From: Bacteroidia bacterium
Lineage (GTDB): Bacteria; Bacteroidota; Bacteroidia; Flavobacteriales; Schleiferiaceae
Length of the DNA: 64,000 bases
Direction: 5' to 3'
Assembly: GCA_030424545.1 (NCBI GenBank)
Contig: JAUHWL010000002.1
Span: 186,001 to 250,000, forward strand
Below the pieces are notes generated by a model. The model was not told where the DNA came from. It saw only the letters and a list, made by a program, of their open reading frames with translations, and did not search any database. The position numbers were made by a program, and so were the translations under genes. This document shows positions 10,401 to 18,330 of this stretch, piece by piece. Position 1 is the first letter of the stretch. Every line of letters begins with the position of its first letter.

Positions 10401-10807
10401 TCGACCGCATAACTGAGCGCGGTGGCGTTTTGGGTGCGATGGAAACCATGTACCAACGCGGAAAAATACAGGAAGAAAGCTTGTATTACGAAACCTTGAA
10501 ACACACGGGCGAATTCCCAATAATTGGTGTAAACACATTCTTGAGCAGCAAAGGCTCGCCAACAGTTTTACCAAAAGAAGTTATTCGCGCCACAACTGAA
10601 GAAAAAGAATACCAAATAGAAATGTTGGGTCAGTTGCACGAAGCCGGCAAAGATTTGCAAGATAAATTGCTTAACGATTTACAACAAGCCGCCATCACCA
10701 ACAAAAACATGTTTACCGAACTGATGGAAGTATGCAAAGTATGCAGCCTCGGCCAGATTACAGATAGTTTGTTTGAAGTTGGCGGACAGTATAGACGGAA
10801 TATGTAG
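7445..10807 (+). CDS. icmF: fused B12-dependent acyl-CoA mutase (IcmF type)
   Basis: A 1,120-residue single-chain enzyme. Residues ~10-140 are a cobalamin-binding domain (GHD at 24-26, SYQGG at 71-75, AGGGG near 99-103). Residues ~195-420 are a MeaB-type G-protein chaperone (Walker A GTGGAGKS at 203-210, NKFD at 343-346). Residues ~540-1100 form the mutase TIM barrel. YPFKR (568-572) followed by [10 protein letters not shown] matches isobutyryl-CoA mutase fused (IcmF) rather than the YATMY type of methylmalonyl-CoA mutase. The known reaction is interconversion of isobutyryl-CoA and butyryl-CoA, with some related branched substrates; the G domain loads and protects adenosylcobalamin. ATG 7445 is chosen because the longer frame starts with TTG inside a terminator and upstream of the promoter box. 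The gene appears monocistronic. Substrate preference is inferred from the motif. Confidence 0.92.
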   Translation: MQNPTPYIPKNKVRIVTAASLFDGHDAAINIMRRIIQATGCEVIHLGHDRSVEEVVNCAIQEDANAIAMTSYQGGHTEYLKYMRDLLVEKGAGHIKIFAGGGGTILPEEIAELHAYGITKIYHPDDGRSMGLQGMINDLVMQSDYPIGKDDQIDIKKLKPENTLDLARAISIAENYHEERAEKLGEVHKLAADVAVPVLGITGTGGAGKSSLVDELVRRFLIDFTDKKMAVVSVDPSKRKTGGALLGDRIRMNAIKNDRVYMRSLATRQSNLALSAHVKDAIAILKVAGFDLIILETSGIGQSDTEILDHSDVSLYVMTPEYGAATQLEKIDMLDFADLIALNKFDKRGALDAIRDVKKQYQRNHNLWDAKPEDMPVFGTIASQFNDPGMNQLYKSIMDTLVEKAGSTLKSDFHISDEMSEKIFIIPPQRTRYLSEISEGIRTFDEWTNNQAEIADKLYAIDKTINTVSEAELKKVLLAEFDRVKLDLDPRNWLMIEQWPTEAKRYHDEFYKFKVRDKEIKIKTHTESLSHSQVPKVSTPKYRSWGDILRWLLQENVPGSFPYTAGIYPFKREGEDPTRMFAGEGGPERTNRRFHYVSLGMPAKRLSTAFDSVTLYGNDPDHRPDIYGKVGNSGVSICCLDDAKKLYSGFHLTDPKTSVSMTINGPAPMLLGFFMNAAIDQECEIYIRENGLEAEVEKVLKAKWEDNGLKRPMYQGNLPEGNDGLGLMLLGTTGDKVLPADVYAQIKARTLASVRGTVQADILKEDQAQNTCIFSTEFALRLMGDVQSYFIDQNVRNFYSVSISGYHIAEAGANPITQLAFTLANGFTYVEYYLSRGMDINKFAPNLSFFFSNGIDPEYAVIGRVARRIWAKAMKQKYGADARSQMLKYHIQTSGRSLHAQEIDFNDIRTSLQALYAIYDNCNSLHTNAYDEAITTPTEESVRRAMAIQLIINKELGLAKNENPLQGSFIIEELTDLVEEAVLIEFDRITERGGVLGAMETMYQRGKIQEESLYYETLKHTGEFPIIGVNTFLSSKGSPTVLPKEVIRATTEEKEYQIEMLGQLHEAGKDLQDKLLNDLQQAAITNKNMFTELMEVCKVCSLGQITDSLFEVGGQYRRNM

Positions 10808-10816
10808 CCCACCCAA

Positions 10817-10841
10817 ACCCTCCCAAAGGGAGGGCTTTTTT
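10817..10841 (+). terminator. Rho-independent terminator after the mutase
   Basis: CCCTCCC pairs with GGGAGGG across an AAA loop and is followed by a T run. It lies directly after the mutase stop codon. Confidence 0.85.
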
Positions 10842-11030
10842 GGGCCTTTGATTTTTATGGAAGTTTTGGTTTTTTGCGCCACGCATTCCCCTTCAATGTT
10901 TGAAGGGGTGGTCGACCGCAGGGAGAGCGGGGTAGTTAGAAGGTTTGGAACTAAATTTCTTTATTGAGAAAAGGCACGTTTTGCAAAAATGCGCCAGCGG
11001 AGAAAATTTGCAATCATTTCCTTCACTCAA

Positions 11031-11237
11031 GCTGATTTGCAATCAGTGCGCCCGAGATACAAAACCTCTAAGCACCAACCCCGAAGGGGTGCAATCCCCC
11101 AGCGATGGACGCAGTCCATCGAAAAAAAACCGCGCAGAAATAAGCCCTGAAGGGGCGAGATATTTTATATTGAATAATTAAATTTTAAAAACGAAAAAAA
11201 GTCTTATGCGCAGTATTTCGCCCTTTCAGGGCTTTTG
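11031..11237. repeat. REP/MITE-like hairpin element, copy A
   Basis: The non-coding stretch 10842-11483 is dominated by repeats. This element has three short stem-loops in a row: CCCCGAAGGGG (11079-11089), CGATGGAC-GCA-GTCCATCG (11103-11121) and GCCCTGAAGGGGC (~11145). The last arm is repeated in inverted orientation at ~11212-11237 (TTCGCCCTTTCAGGGC). A related copy lies at 14415-14580. Open frames here, such as 10945-11181, are translations of the repeat and not genes. No transposase is nearby. Confidence 0.8.
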
Positions 11238-11279
11238 CTGTATGTGGTGTAATGCTTTTGCTTCCGCGGGTGTTGCCCA

Positions 11280-11308
11280 CGGTTGGTTTATTTCATCCCT
11301 TCGGGATT
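11280..11308. repeat. 29-bp direct repeat, copy 1
   Basis: The sequence from CGGTTGGTTTATTTCATCCC to GGGATTC recurs at 11387-11415 with one change (G to A). It contains a small palindrome, TCCCTTCGGGA. Confidence 0.75.
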
Positions 11309-11319
11309 CTTGGTCTACG

Positions 11320-11382
11320 TTGATTTATCTTTGGTGAGCTCCTAAGTTCGGTTGAAATCATTGCGCACAAGTAGATTTAAAA
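11320..11382. repeat. ~62-bp intergenic unit, copy U1
   Basis: This unit starts with TTGATTTA, has GGTGAGCTC in the middle and ends with AGATTTAAA. Similar units lie at 12922-12985 and within 14415-14475. It sits between the two 29-bp repeats. Confidence 0.7.
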
Positions 11383-11386
11383 CAAA

Positions 11387-11416
11387 CGGTTGGTTTATTT
11401 CATCCCTTCAGGATTC
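11387..11416. repeat. 29-bp direct repeat, copy 2
   Basis: This second copy of the 11280 repeat has TTCAGGATTC in place of TTCGGGATTC, which weakens the internal palindrome. Confidence 0.75.
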
Positions 11417-11472
11417 ATTTTATTAATAATTGCGTTTTTGATTGAATATTGAGTTTTTATACTTCTGAACTG

Positions 11473-11480
11473 TACTTTTG
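11473..11480 (+). promoter_or_regulatory. candidate -7 box before small membrane protein
   Basis: TACTTTTG matches TAnnTTTG exactly, and a TTG at 11449-11451 gives a 21-base spacer as the -33 element. The box ends only three bases before the ATG at 11484, so the transcript may be almost leaderless. Confidence 0.45.
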
Positions 11481-11483
11481 AAT

Positions 11484-11912
11484 ATGATTCTCAACTACCA
11501 ATTCAAATTCTCTCAACAAGACTTCAATAAATTTGGTTTGCCAAAAATCGGCCAAGTGGTGATGCAAGAATTGGGTTTAGATGATGATGAATTTGAGCAA
11601 AAAGGTGATTTGATTATCGGCACGGCAACCTTGGTTAGTTGGAATGTGGTTTCGCCATTACGCATGGCTAATTATGATATTCAACTCACTTATTCGGAAG
11701 AAAAACAAAAACTGGTTTTAAAAATTAGGGCATATAAAATTTTTCTTATTGCTACTTTCTTTACCATTTTTGGGTATTTAGTTCATGGTTTTTTTGGTGC
11801 GATTGTCGCATTTATTCTCGTCTCAAGTTTTGTTTTACTTGCTCTTTTTATTGAAATGTTCATCAGACGTGTCAGTATAAAAGATGCTTTGGATTTTTTG
11901 AAATCGCCATAG
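11484..11912 (+). CDS. small membrane protein of unknown function
   Basis: A 142-residue protein. The first ~80 residues are soluble, with an acidic DDDEFE stretch near residue 35 and beta-rich segments. Two hydrophobic helices follow at about residues 85-105 and 107-130, separated by a short HGFFG turn, with a basic tail after them. I do not recognise a family. The ATG at 11484 is preferred to the TTG two codons upstream because that TTG is part of the likely promoter box. It is flanked by repeats and has no operon partner. The tail could anchor a cytoplasmic domain to the inner membrane. Confidence 0.6.
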   Translation: MILNYQFKFSQQDFNKFGLPKIGQVVMQELGLDDDEFEQKGDLIIGTATLVSWNVVSPLRMANYDIQLTYSEEKQKLVLKIRAYKIFLIATFFTIFGYLVHGFFGAIVAFILVSSFVLLALFIEMFIRRVSIKDALDFLKSP

Positions 11913-12006
11913 TTCTAAAAATATTCAAGCAACTTCATACGTTATCACAAAATTCCAGAATCCTACCCATAATTGAATCAACCAAAAAAGCCGCAAAAAA
12001 AATCAC

Positions 12007-12906
12007 ATGAATAACCAACTCTTCAAACCAGTTGCCACTTTAATTTTTTTAGCACTCTTTACGTCTTGTAGATTCGTAAGTTTTAGTACACATGTTTATT
12101 TGCCTGAAAATTCCGATAAAAATTTTATTAGTCCACTTGAGGTTACTACAGGCGATTGGATTACCTACATCGTTGCAACAAGTTTTGAAAAAAGCGACAC
12201 CTTTATAAATCTGAGCGATCATATCGACATAATCAGCTCAAAATTGCCAGATTTAGAAATACCAGGTTGGAGCAGCTATACAATAAAAGCCTTTTTAAGA
12301 AAAGAAAATGAAGGGGACGGTCAATTGGTGTGTAATGGTTGTATCAAGTGGTGCAACGGAATTTATGTGTCGAATACAAGTTGGGATTCAATTATAAAAT
12401 ATAGACTGCTTGATGTGCCTATAGTTGGCATTACGTATGACCAAGCCATGGAATATGTAGCATATCACCAAAATATATTAAACAATTGTACCGAGCCCAA
12501 AAAGAAAAAGGAGGAACAATACAGGTACGAATGTTTTCTTCCAACACCTGCGCAATTAGATTCGGTACTTACTTCGGTTGATAGTGTAAACGTGAAAGGC
12601 TGCCCAACATTTAACTATAAAAATTGTCTTTGTTTAGATTGCTCGTATGCTAAGAAGTTGAAAAAGATGCCTGTAGCTCTTAGATCTGGTAAAGAACCCG
12701 TGTACGTTTGGGCGTATTATCAACAATTAGATGAAGTGTATAATTTAGTAGGAAATGTCGCAGAAATGACGTCTGAAAAAGGCATCGCAAAAGGGGGGAG
12801 TTGCAGTCATTTTGCCTCAGAAGCAACCGCTGGGAAAAGCCAAGAATATTCAAAGCCAGAGCAATGGCTTGGGTTTAGGATTTGGTACAGGGTGTATCCG
12901 AAGTAG
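12007..12906 (+). CDS. lipoprotein with degenerate FGE-sulfatase (SUMF1-like) domain
   Basis: A 299-residue lipoprotein: a hydrophobic signal is followed by Cys21 in FTSC. The rest resembles the formylglycine-generating-enzyme fold found in the gliding proteins GldJ and GldK. A DQAMEYVAYH segment (~145-155) corresponds to the DAxAYxxW helix, FLPTPAQLD (~178-186) to RLPTEAEWE, and NLVGNVAEM, KGGSC and LGFRIWYRV (240-297) to the GNVWEW, GGSW and GFR motifs. Several key positions differ (GNVAEM for GNVWEW), and I see no intact catalytic cysteine pair, so a structural role is more likely than an enzymatic one. It stands alone between repeat elements. Whether it is a Gld-type protein cannot be decided here. 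Confidence 0.7.
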   Translation: MNNQLFKPVATLIFLALFTSCRFVSFSTHVYLPENSDKNFISPLEVTTGDWITYIVATSFEKSDTFINLSDHIDIISSKLPDLEIPGWSSYTIKAFLRKENEGDGQLVCNGCIKWCNGIYVSNTSWDSIIKYRLLDVPIVGITYDQAMEYVAYHQNILNNCTEPKKKKEEQYRYECFLPTPAQLDSVLTSVDSVNVKGCPTFNYKNCLCLDCSYAKKLKKMPVALRSGKEPVYVWAYYQQLDEVYNLVGNVAEMTSEKGIAKGGSCSHFASEATAGKSQEYSKPEQWLGFRIWYRVYPK

Positions 12907-12921
12907 AGGTTCCCTGTACTT

Positions 12922-12985
12922 GCTGATTTACCCTTAGTGAGCTCACAGGCTCGGTTGCAACGAATGCCCACAAGTTGATTTAAAG
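12922..12985. repeat. ~62-bp intergenic unit, copy U2
   Basis: This unit starts GCTGATTTACC, has GTGAGCTCA in the middle, continues CTCGGTTGCAA and ends AAGTTGATTTAAAG. It matches U1 and U3 along its length. The remainder of the 12907-13076 gap holds no gene that I can see. Confidence 0.7.
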
Positions 12986-13076
12986 AAGAACATCAGGTTT
13001 TTGCTATCAAGCATTCTTTCTAACTTTCCTAATCTCGCTTACAATCTCTAACCCCAACACGGGAAATAAGTCCACT

Positions 13077-14210
13077 CTAATTCGTTTCATAAGGCACGGA
13101 GAATAATTTATTACTACTCATAACGTACATGATTTTGTTTGTTTCGTCTGCCGAAACATGAATTCCACTGCTTGAAATAAAGTCGAGTTGAAAACTCTTT
13201 TGACTTTTCATTGCTAAATCATAAACAGAAACCGTTGCAGCTTTTGAAGGATAAAACACATGTGTGCTATTGGCGTCAATTGTGCAATAAACATTGTCCC
13301 AGGCACTCGGTATGTTCGTGGATTCGTTGTAATTTGTTCCTTCAAATTTTATAAGATCACTCTCATCATATCCCAATCTAAACGTGGAATTACCGTGCGT
13401 TACAACATCCGCGGTATAGAGTGAAATTTTATAAGAATTATTGACTTGAGGAGCCAGTCTGAATAGGTCTGTACCAACCTGTGCCAACTTAAACGAACTG
13501 TTTGCCGAAGTAATATCAAGAAAATGATATTTTAAACGCTCATCATATTGCAATGCAAGACCTTGTATGTGGTTTGTAATGTTGAAAGTTTGCTTATTTA
13601 TTGCGCAAAAATTAACGCTTTGGTTATTTATACCAATGGTAGAAGCAAAAAATAAAACGTAGTAGTTGTAGTTGTCTTCCACACAGTCTAAGCCGGTAAC
13701 ATCAGATACGCCAGGAATAGTTACTTTAAATATTGTGTCAAGATTGTTTCCTTCGGCATCAAGTTCAAAAACGGCTAACTCGTTTAAATAGCTGCCAGAA
13801 AACCTTATTTTGTAATCAGTAGTAAACCTAATAAAACGATCTATCAGTAAATTAGACTGCCAATATTCGAAGAGTTCAATTCCGTTATCAATATCAATCG
13901 CTTTAAATCTTGCACCTTCTGTTGGTAATGTGTAAAAAATATTGTTATGGATAAATGAATTATCGCTTGTTATACTAAGGTTATATGGTGTTTTTATGTA
14001 CCACTTAATATTACCAGTTTCTCCATCAAAATACCTAATGCCATCGTAAAATTTTCCAACCACGCCATTTTGGGTTGCGTACGGAATGCCATTTACACCC
14101 ACTCCGGTATTCCACTTTTCGTTAAGACTGATAGCTTCTGGTTGAGGAATTGTTTCTTTTTTACAAGCGAATGCAAGAAAGCCAAAAAGGACGATTAAGT
14201 ATTTTTTCAT
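13077..14210 (-). CDS. lipoprotein with beta-propeller-like fold
   Basis: A 377-residue lipoprotein starting MKKYLIVLFG, with the lipobox cysteine at residue 16 (AFAC followed by KKE, typical for Bacteroidota). The frame could begin 16 codons earlier, but the chosen ATG sits directly before the signal peptide. The mature part has regularly spaced short beta motifs (FDGETGNIKW, AIDIDNGIELFEY, SVYDLAMKSQKSF) like PQQ- or WD-type propellers, where a value is described blade by blade. No catalytic motif is visible. It is probably exposed in the periplasm or on the surface and its role is unknown. It faces the repeat region on its 5' side. Confidence 0.7.
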   Translation of the reverse strand: MKKYLIVLFGFLAFACKKETIPQPEAISLNEKWNTGVGVNGIPYATQNGVVGKFYDGIRYFDGETGNIKWYIKTPYNLSITSDNSFIHNNIFYTLPTEGARFKAIDIDNGIELFEYWQSNLLIDRFIRFTTDYKIRFSGSYLNELAVFELDAEGNNLDTIFKVTIPGVSDVTGLDCVEDNYNYYVLFFASTIGINNQSVNFCAINKQTFNITNHIQGLALQYDERLKYHFLDITSANSSFKLAQVGTDLFRLAPQVNNSYKISLYTADVVTHGNSTFRLGYDESDLIKFEGTNYNESTNIPSAWDNVYCTIDANSTHVFYPSKAATVSVYDLAMKSQKSFQLDFISSSGIHVSADETNKIMYVMSSNKLFSVPYETN

Positions 14211-14414
14211 TTTTTTTTGGAGTTTTAGGTGAAGGTGTAATGTCACAAACTTAATCATTGATCTAGCATTATTTTACATTGAATAATTAAAGTGAATATA
14301 ATTGGTATGTTCATTCTACGATAAATGTTCTGCTATTATTACGCAATAATATCCACAGCACTGTCACCTAGAATTTCAAACTCATTCGAGAAGCTTACCC
14401 CGTTCCCCGCTCGC

Positions 14415-14580
14415 GCTGATTTACCTTCGGTGAGCTCGCAAACTCGGTTGCAATCAGTGCGCCCAAGCTACAAAACCTCCAAACCCAAAACCCTAAAGGG
14501 GTGCAATCCACCAGCGATGGATACAGTCCATCGGCAACAAATGCCGCGTAGAAATAAGCCCTGTAAGGGCGAGATATTAT
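14415..14580. repeat. hairpin element copy B with unit U3
   Basis: The ~62-bp unit (GCTGATTTACC, GTGAGCTCG, CTCGGTTGCAATCAG) runs directly into the same three-hairpin block as copy A: CCCTAAAGGGG, CGATGGA-TACAG-TCCATCG (14515-14533) and GCCCTGTAAGGGC. Compared with copy A, copy B keeps 27 bases (14423-14449) that are cleanly missing at 11038/11039. An open frame at 14325-14660 across this element is not a gene. The rest of 14211-14414 shows nothing recognisable. Confidence 0.8.
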
Positions 14581-14594
14581 TAGTAAAAACTAGC

Positions 14595-15512
14595 TTAACT
14601 CGTCAACAATTTTTCATCCCAATTACCTGTAGTAGCCGCTGCTGCATAGGTGCTTTCTAAAAAGCTCATCAACGTTTTGTTTGGGTCGTCTGTTTGTTGA
14701 ACATTGCTGTACTTTAGAAAGAACTCGCCCATATCTTCGCTGTAAAAAGCGGTTAGGGGCAAAACGTTTTGTTTTGCAAATTCTGGGCTAGCCGGATAGC
14801 AATAGGCATAAAAAACAGGTTCTGGTGCATCTGCGCTTCCAGGCCAAAAGCCAACACTCATTACTTCTTTTGAGTAGGCTTCTTGCATAACATTTATGGG
14901 CATGTTAGGCATGCCGCCAGAATGTAGGGGAGCATCATTTCCAGAAAAGCGATTTACAGCTAAATCAAATGCACCCCAAAATAAATGTACGGGGCTAGAT
15001 TTACCGATAAACTGGCCTCTAAATTCCGTGAACACACAATTTACTTTTACCATGGCTTCCCAAAAAGTTTCTACTTTCTGTTTGTCGTAGGGGCGGGGCT
15101 GCGTGTCTTCATCAAATGGCGTGTTGTGCGCCAATTCGTTGGGGCGTTTGTATATTTTCACGTCAACACCAATTTCAGCCAAACCGGTCTTAATGTTTTG
15201 GTAAAATTCAGCGGTGCTCATCGGTTTTAAATTAAAACTAAAATCGGCACAATGGGTAGAATGCAAAATAAGTTTGTGCAATCTAAAATCGAAATCGATT
15301 TGAAAAGCACCGCCTTGATATGGTATGCTCTGTGAAGTAAATCCTGAAGGAGAAATGTACAGCGTGGTGTGCCAAGAATGGTTTTGCCAAGGCATTGTTT
15401 TTAATCTGATTTTGCCGACAATCTGTATCCACAAATGCAAAGCGTCCAAAGTTTCGTTCCAGTCGCTATAATTTAATTCAGGCCATTTTTTAGTGCGGAT
15501 TAAAGATTTCAT
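14595..15512 (-). CDS. DUF5996 family protein
   Basis: A 305-residue protein that follows the DUF5996 pattern closely: KKWPELNYSDW at the start, LHLWIQIVGKIRL (~27-39), PWQNHSWHTTLY (~41-52), FDFRLHKL (~75-82) and, near the middle, VHLFWGAFDLAVNRFSG. It is full length for the family. The function is unknown. The conserved His and Trp residues and the soluble composition suggest a small-molecule-binding or enzymatic cytoplasmic protein. It is transcribed alone, divergently from the UbiB-like kinase gene. Confidence 0.85.
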   Translation of the reverse strand: MKSLIRTKKWPELNYSDWNETLDALHLWIQIVGKIRLKTMPWQNHSWHTTLYISPSGFTSQSIPYQGGAFQIDFDFRLHKLILHSTHCADFSFNLKPMSTAEFYQNIKTGLAEIGVDVKIYKRPNELAHNTPFDEDTQPRPYDKQKVETFWEAMVKVNCVFTEFRGQFIGKSSPVHLFWGAFDLAVNRFSGNDAPLHSGGMPNMPINVMQEAYSKEVMSVGFWPGSADAPEPVFYAYCYPASPEFAKQNVLPLTAFYSEDMGEFFLKYSNVQQTDDPNKTLMSFLESTYAAAATTGNWDEKLLTS

Positions 15513-15709
15513 AATGCTCGGTTTTTATTATTTCACAATGTAATGATTTGGATGGGTAAAGGGCTGGGTTATTAATATGGTTGAGATAAAGAAAACTGCA
15601 TATATGTTGAAAAGTTCTTATAGCAATAAATGCAAAAGCCAACTTTGATGTCTTAACGAAAAGTTCACAGTAGGTTTTTACAAGCACCACATTCTTTTTT
15701 ACTTTCGAG

Positions 15710-15717
15710 CAAATTCA
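15710..15717 (+). promoter_or_regulatory. candidate -7 box before the UbiB-like gene
   Basis: TACTTTCG matches the TAnnTTTG consensus except for one base and ends seven bases before the ATG. The remaining intergenic bases (15513-15709) show no other recognisable feature. Confidence 0.3.
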
Positions 15718-15724
15718 TTCTTTC

Positions 15725-17374
15725 ATGATTATCCATAAATTATTGACGAGTAAAAAGTATGCGGGCCGAGTACGCGAAATTGTAGGAACGCTATCTAAAT
15801 ACGGCTTAGCCTCTTGGTTGGCCGATACAAAAATTGAATTTTTTGTTCGCGCATTAAAAGATGACGAAGGCATAAAGCTTACCCAATTTACAATGCCTCA
15901 AAAACTAAGAAAGGCTTGCGAAGAACTAGGACCAGCTTTTATTAAACTCGGCCAAATATTAAGCACACGCCCCGATTTGTTGGGCAACGAAATAGCCAAA
16001 GAGCTTGCCAAATTGCAAGATGACACACCTTCTGATAATGCCGAGTACATTAAAGAAACCATAAAAAAAGAATTAGGAAAAGAAGCAGAAGAACTATTTG
16101 CAGAGTTTAACTATAAGCCAATGGCCAGTGCCAGCATAGGGCAAGTACACTTAGCCACCACTTTTGAAGGCGAGAAACTGGCTGTTAAACTGCTACACAA
16201 AAACATTGAGGCAGAAATTAACCTTGACTTGGAAATCTTGGAGGCACTAGCAGAATTGGCTGAAAATCATGTAAATGCATTAGGCAGAATGCGCATTACC
16301 AACTTGGTAAAAGATTTTAGCCGGACTATTCAAAAAGAAATCAATATGAATAGGGAGGCAAACAACATTGCTACTTTTCAAGAAAATTTTAAAGACAATT
16401 CACATATCATTATTCCGCAGGTTAAGCATGAGTTTAGTACCAAACGCATACTAACCATGAAGTTTGAAGAAGGAAAAAGTTTAAACGAAATAAAGAACAG
16501 CATACCCGAAGCCAAAGGCAAACGTTTGGCGGAGGTTGGTGCAGAAATGTATCTGAACATGATTTTTCGGGATAATTTTTATCACGGAGATCCTCATCCC
16601 GGCAATATTTTGGTAAATGCAGATGGCAAGCTTGTATTGCTAGATTTTGGTATGATAGGTTCATTAAACACATCTATTTTTAATGAGTTAGAGGAGTTTT
16701 TAATTGCCATTGTAAATCATGATTCGGAAAGCGCTACAGAGAGTATTTATGCGATTTGTGAGGTGAGTGATAATGTGGTGAAAAGTGAGTTGGTTAATGA
16801 GATTGATTATTGGATACGAGAATACATCAGCCAAAATGTAAGCAACATTAGTACGGCAGATGCCATGGCCGATTTACATTTGTTAATTAACAAATACCAA
16901 ATTGTTATGCCTGGCAACATGGCGTTACTTTTTAAAGTACTGGTTCAGTTAGATGGCACAGCACGTCTGCTAGATCCTGATTTTAATGTTATGGATGCCT
17001 TGAAGAGGTTTTACGTTAAAATGTTTAAATACCGGTATAGTCCTAAAAATGTGGCCAAAAAAATACTAATGCAATCGCGAGAATGGTATAGAGTATTACG
17101 CATTTTACCCAAAGCACTTTCGAGAAACTTGGATGCATTAAATGAAGGGGAGCTACATTTAAATTTACAGCACAAAGGATTAGAAAATTCAGTAAACCGC
17201 TTGGTTCTTGGTATAATTGCCGCCTCATTGTTTCTTGGCTCTGTTATTTTGTGGAGCTTAAAAGTACCGCCACTGCTTTTCGGCACTTCGCTCTTTGGCA
17301 TGTTGGGGTATGTAGCGGCCATTTTACTTATTTATAAACTTATGCGAGATATTTTTAAACAGCCTAAGAAATAG
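15725..17374 (+). CDS. UbiB/ABC1-family atypical kinase (copy 1)
   Basis: A 549-residue UbiB-family protein. The KxGQ signature is present as IKLGQILSTRPD (~residues 73-84), the Ala-rich loop as ASASIGQVHLA (~137-147), the VAIK-type lysine as AVKLLHK, the catalytic loop as HGDPHPGNI (~287-295) and the metal-binding DFG as LLDFGMIG (~305-312). Two hydrophobic helices near residues 495-545 anchor it to the inner membrane. Family members support isoprenoid quinone synthesis or lipid handling through ATPase activity. Bacteroidota make menaquinone, so the role here may be lipid trafficking (inference). A second, more distant UbiB lies at 37346. No operon partner is evident. Confidence 0.9.
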   Translation: MIIHKLLTSKKYAGRVREIVGTLSKYGLASWLADTKIEFFVRALKDDEGIKLTQFTMPQKLRKACEELGPAFIKLGQILSTRPDLLGNEIAKELAKLQDDTPSDNAEYIKETIKKELGKEAEELFAEFNYKPMASASIGQVHLATTFEGEKLAVKLLHKNIEAEINLDLEILEALAELAENHVNALGRMRITNLVKDFSRTIQKEINMNREANNIATFQENFKDNSHIIIPQVKHEFSTKRILTMKFEEGKSLNEIKNSIPEAKGKRLAEVGAEMYLNMIFRDNFYHGDPHPGNILVNADGKLVLLDFGMIGSLNTSIFNELEEFLIAIVNHDSESATESIYAICEVSDNVVKSELVNEIDYWIREYISQNVSNISTADAMADLHLLINKYQIVMPGNMALLFKVLVQLDGTARLLDPDFNVMDALKRFYVKMFKYRYSPKNVAKKILMQSREWYRVLRILPKALSRNLDALNEGELHLNLQHKGLENSVNRLVLGIIAASLFLGSVILWSLKVPPLLFGTSLFGMLGYVAAILLIYKLMRDIFKQPKK

Positions 17375-17494
17375 AAATTACAAGGATGCTTTCCTTTTAA
17401 AATAAATCAAATTTAAAAACCTCTTTCTTAATAGCTTGTTGAAAACCAAATTCTTTAAATGCCTGTTGTAAGCCTTTAAGCGCACAAAGAACCC

Positions 17495-17502
17495 TATAAT
17501 TG
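17495..17502 (+). promoter_or_regulatory. candidate -7 box before the DUF5715 gene
   Basis: TATAATTG resembles the TAnnTTTG consensus with one mismatch. It ends four bases before the proposed GTG start, which suggests a very short leader or a somewhat later start codon. Confidence 0.3.
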
Positions 17503-17506
17503 CAGC

Positions 17507-18241
17507 GTGCGAAAAAGTTTTAAAAAGAATAGAAAAAAACGAATAAAGTGGGCTGTAATGCTCGGTTTATTGGCTGTTATCTTTTTTTATGGGCTCTACA
17601 TTGTGGAGCCTAGAACTTTTTATAAACTAAAAAACGCGGTTGTTAGTTTGTTAAATGGTGAAGTTGAGAAAAAAGAAAATGAGCCGGAAGTAATTTATGA
17701 AGAAGCGCTTGTTGCCGTAGAACCCAATGGAACTTTATACAAGGACATTTTAATCAAACACCAGATTGCAGCAAAAAAGCATGGGGTTGAGGTGATTGAA
17801 AACGAACCGCAATTAGAAAATTTTATTGCCACAAATAAATTGCTGGTTATAGAAGACGGGATAGGTTATACATTGGATGATATGACGCACAGTTATCCTT
17901 ATGCCGTGGCATCGGCCAAAAAAATACTAGAAAAAATAGGATTGAGTTTTTATACGTTTTCTGGCGATAGTAGTAGCATTGTTGTTACCAGTTTAACACG
18001 TACAGAAGCAACACAAAATAATCTGCGCAGATCTAATAGAAACGCTACAAGAAAAGAAAGTACCCATACACGGGGCGTTTCATTTGATATTTCTTACATC
18101 CGCTACAACGGTGTAAAAGATTGGAATTATAGCTATACCAAAACTCTAGAAGGTATTCTTGCGGCCATGCAAGCAGCAGGAGAAATTTATGTCATCAAAG
18201 AAAGGCATCAAAACTGTTTTCACATAACGGTGCGTGATTGA
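17507..18241 (+). CDS. DUF5715 family protein, possible M15-like peptidase
   Basis: A 244-residue protein. A strongly basic N-terminus (RKSFKKNRKKR) precedes one membrane helix at ~16-31, so the bulk is periplasmic. The C-terminal part matches DUF5715: TSLTRT, LRRSNRNAT and HTRGVSFDISY, then HQNCFHITV at the very end. The spacing H-x6-D in HTRGVSFD plus the terminal E-x-H-x4-H resembles the zinc ligands of M15-type D,D-carboxypeptidases, which suggests peptidoglycan trimming (inference). GTG is taken as the start because it keeps the basic segment before the helix; an ATG at codon 18 would remove it. The gene ends before a bidirectional terminator. Confidence 0.78.
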   Translation: MRKSFKKNRKKRIKWAVMLGLLAVIFFYGLYIVEPRTFYKLKNAVVSLLNGEVEKKENEPEVIYEEALVAVEPNGTLYKDILIKHQIAAKKHGVEVIENEPQLENFIATNKLLVIEDGIGYTLDDMTHSYPYAVASAKKILEKIGLSFYTFSGDSSSIVVTSLTRTEATQNNLRRSNRNATRKESTHTRGVSFDISYIRYNGVKDWNYSYTKTLEGILAAMQAAGEIYVIKERHQNCFHITVRD

Positions 18242-18257
18242 TTTAAACAGAATCAAA

Positions 18258-18288
18258 AATCCCTTTAACAAAAAAGCTAAAGGGATTT
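18258..18288. terminator. bidirectional terminator
   Basis: AAATCCCTTTA pairs with TAAAGGGATTT between two convergent genes, with A and T runs on both sides. Confidence 0.75.
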
Positions 18289-18330
18289 AAAAAGTTTTTT
18301 TCTCTAAATAAAAGAAGTGCAGAATGAATT

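Noticed and set aside
10773-10967. 64-residue open frame after the mutase
   Set aside because: It overlaps the mutase end and a terminator and has no recognisable protein features.
10945-11181. 78-residue open frame
   Set aside because: It is a translation of the three-hairpin repeat; a similar frame appears over copy B, and it has no start signals or family resemblance.
11031-11416. CRISPR array
   Set aside because: The repeats are of several types, few in number, irregularly spaced and without cas genes.
14325-14660. 111-residue open frame
   Set aside because: It runs across repeat copy B and into the antisense of the DUF5996 gene.
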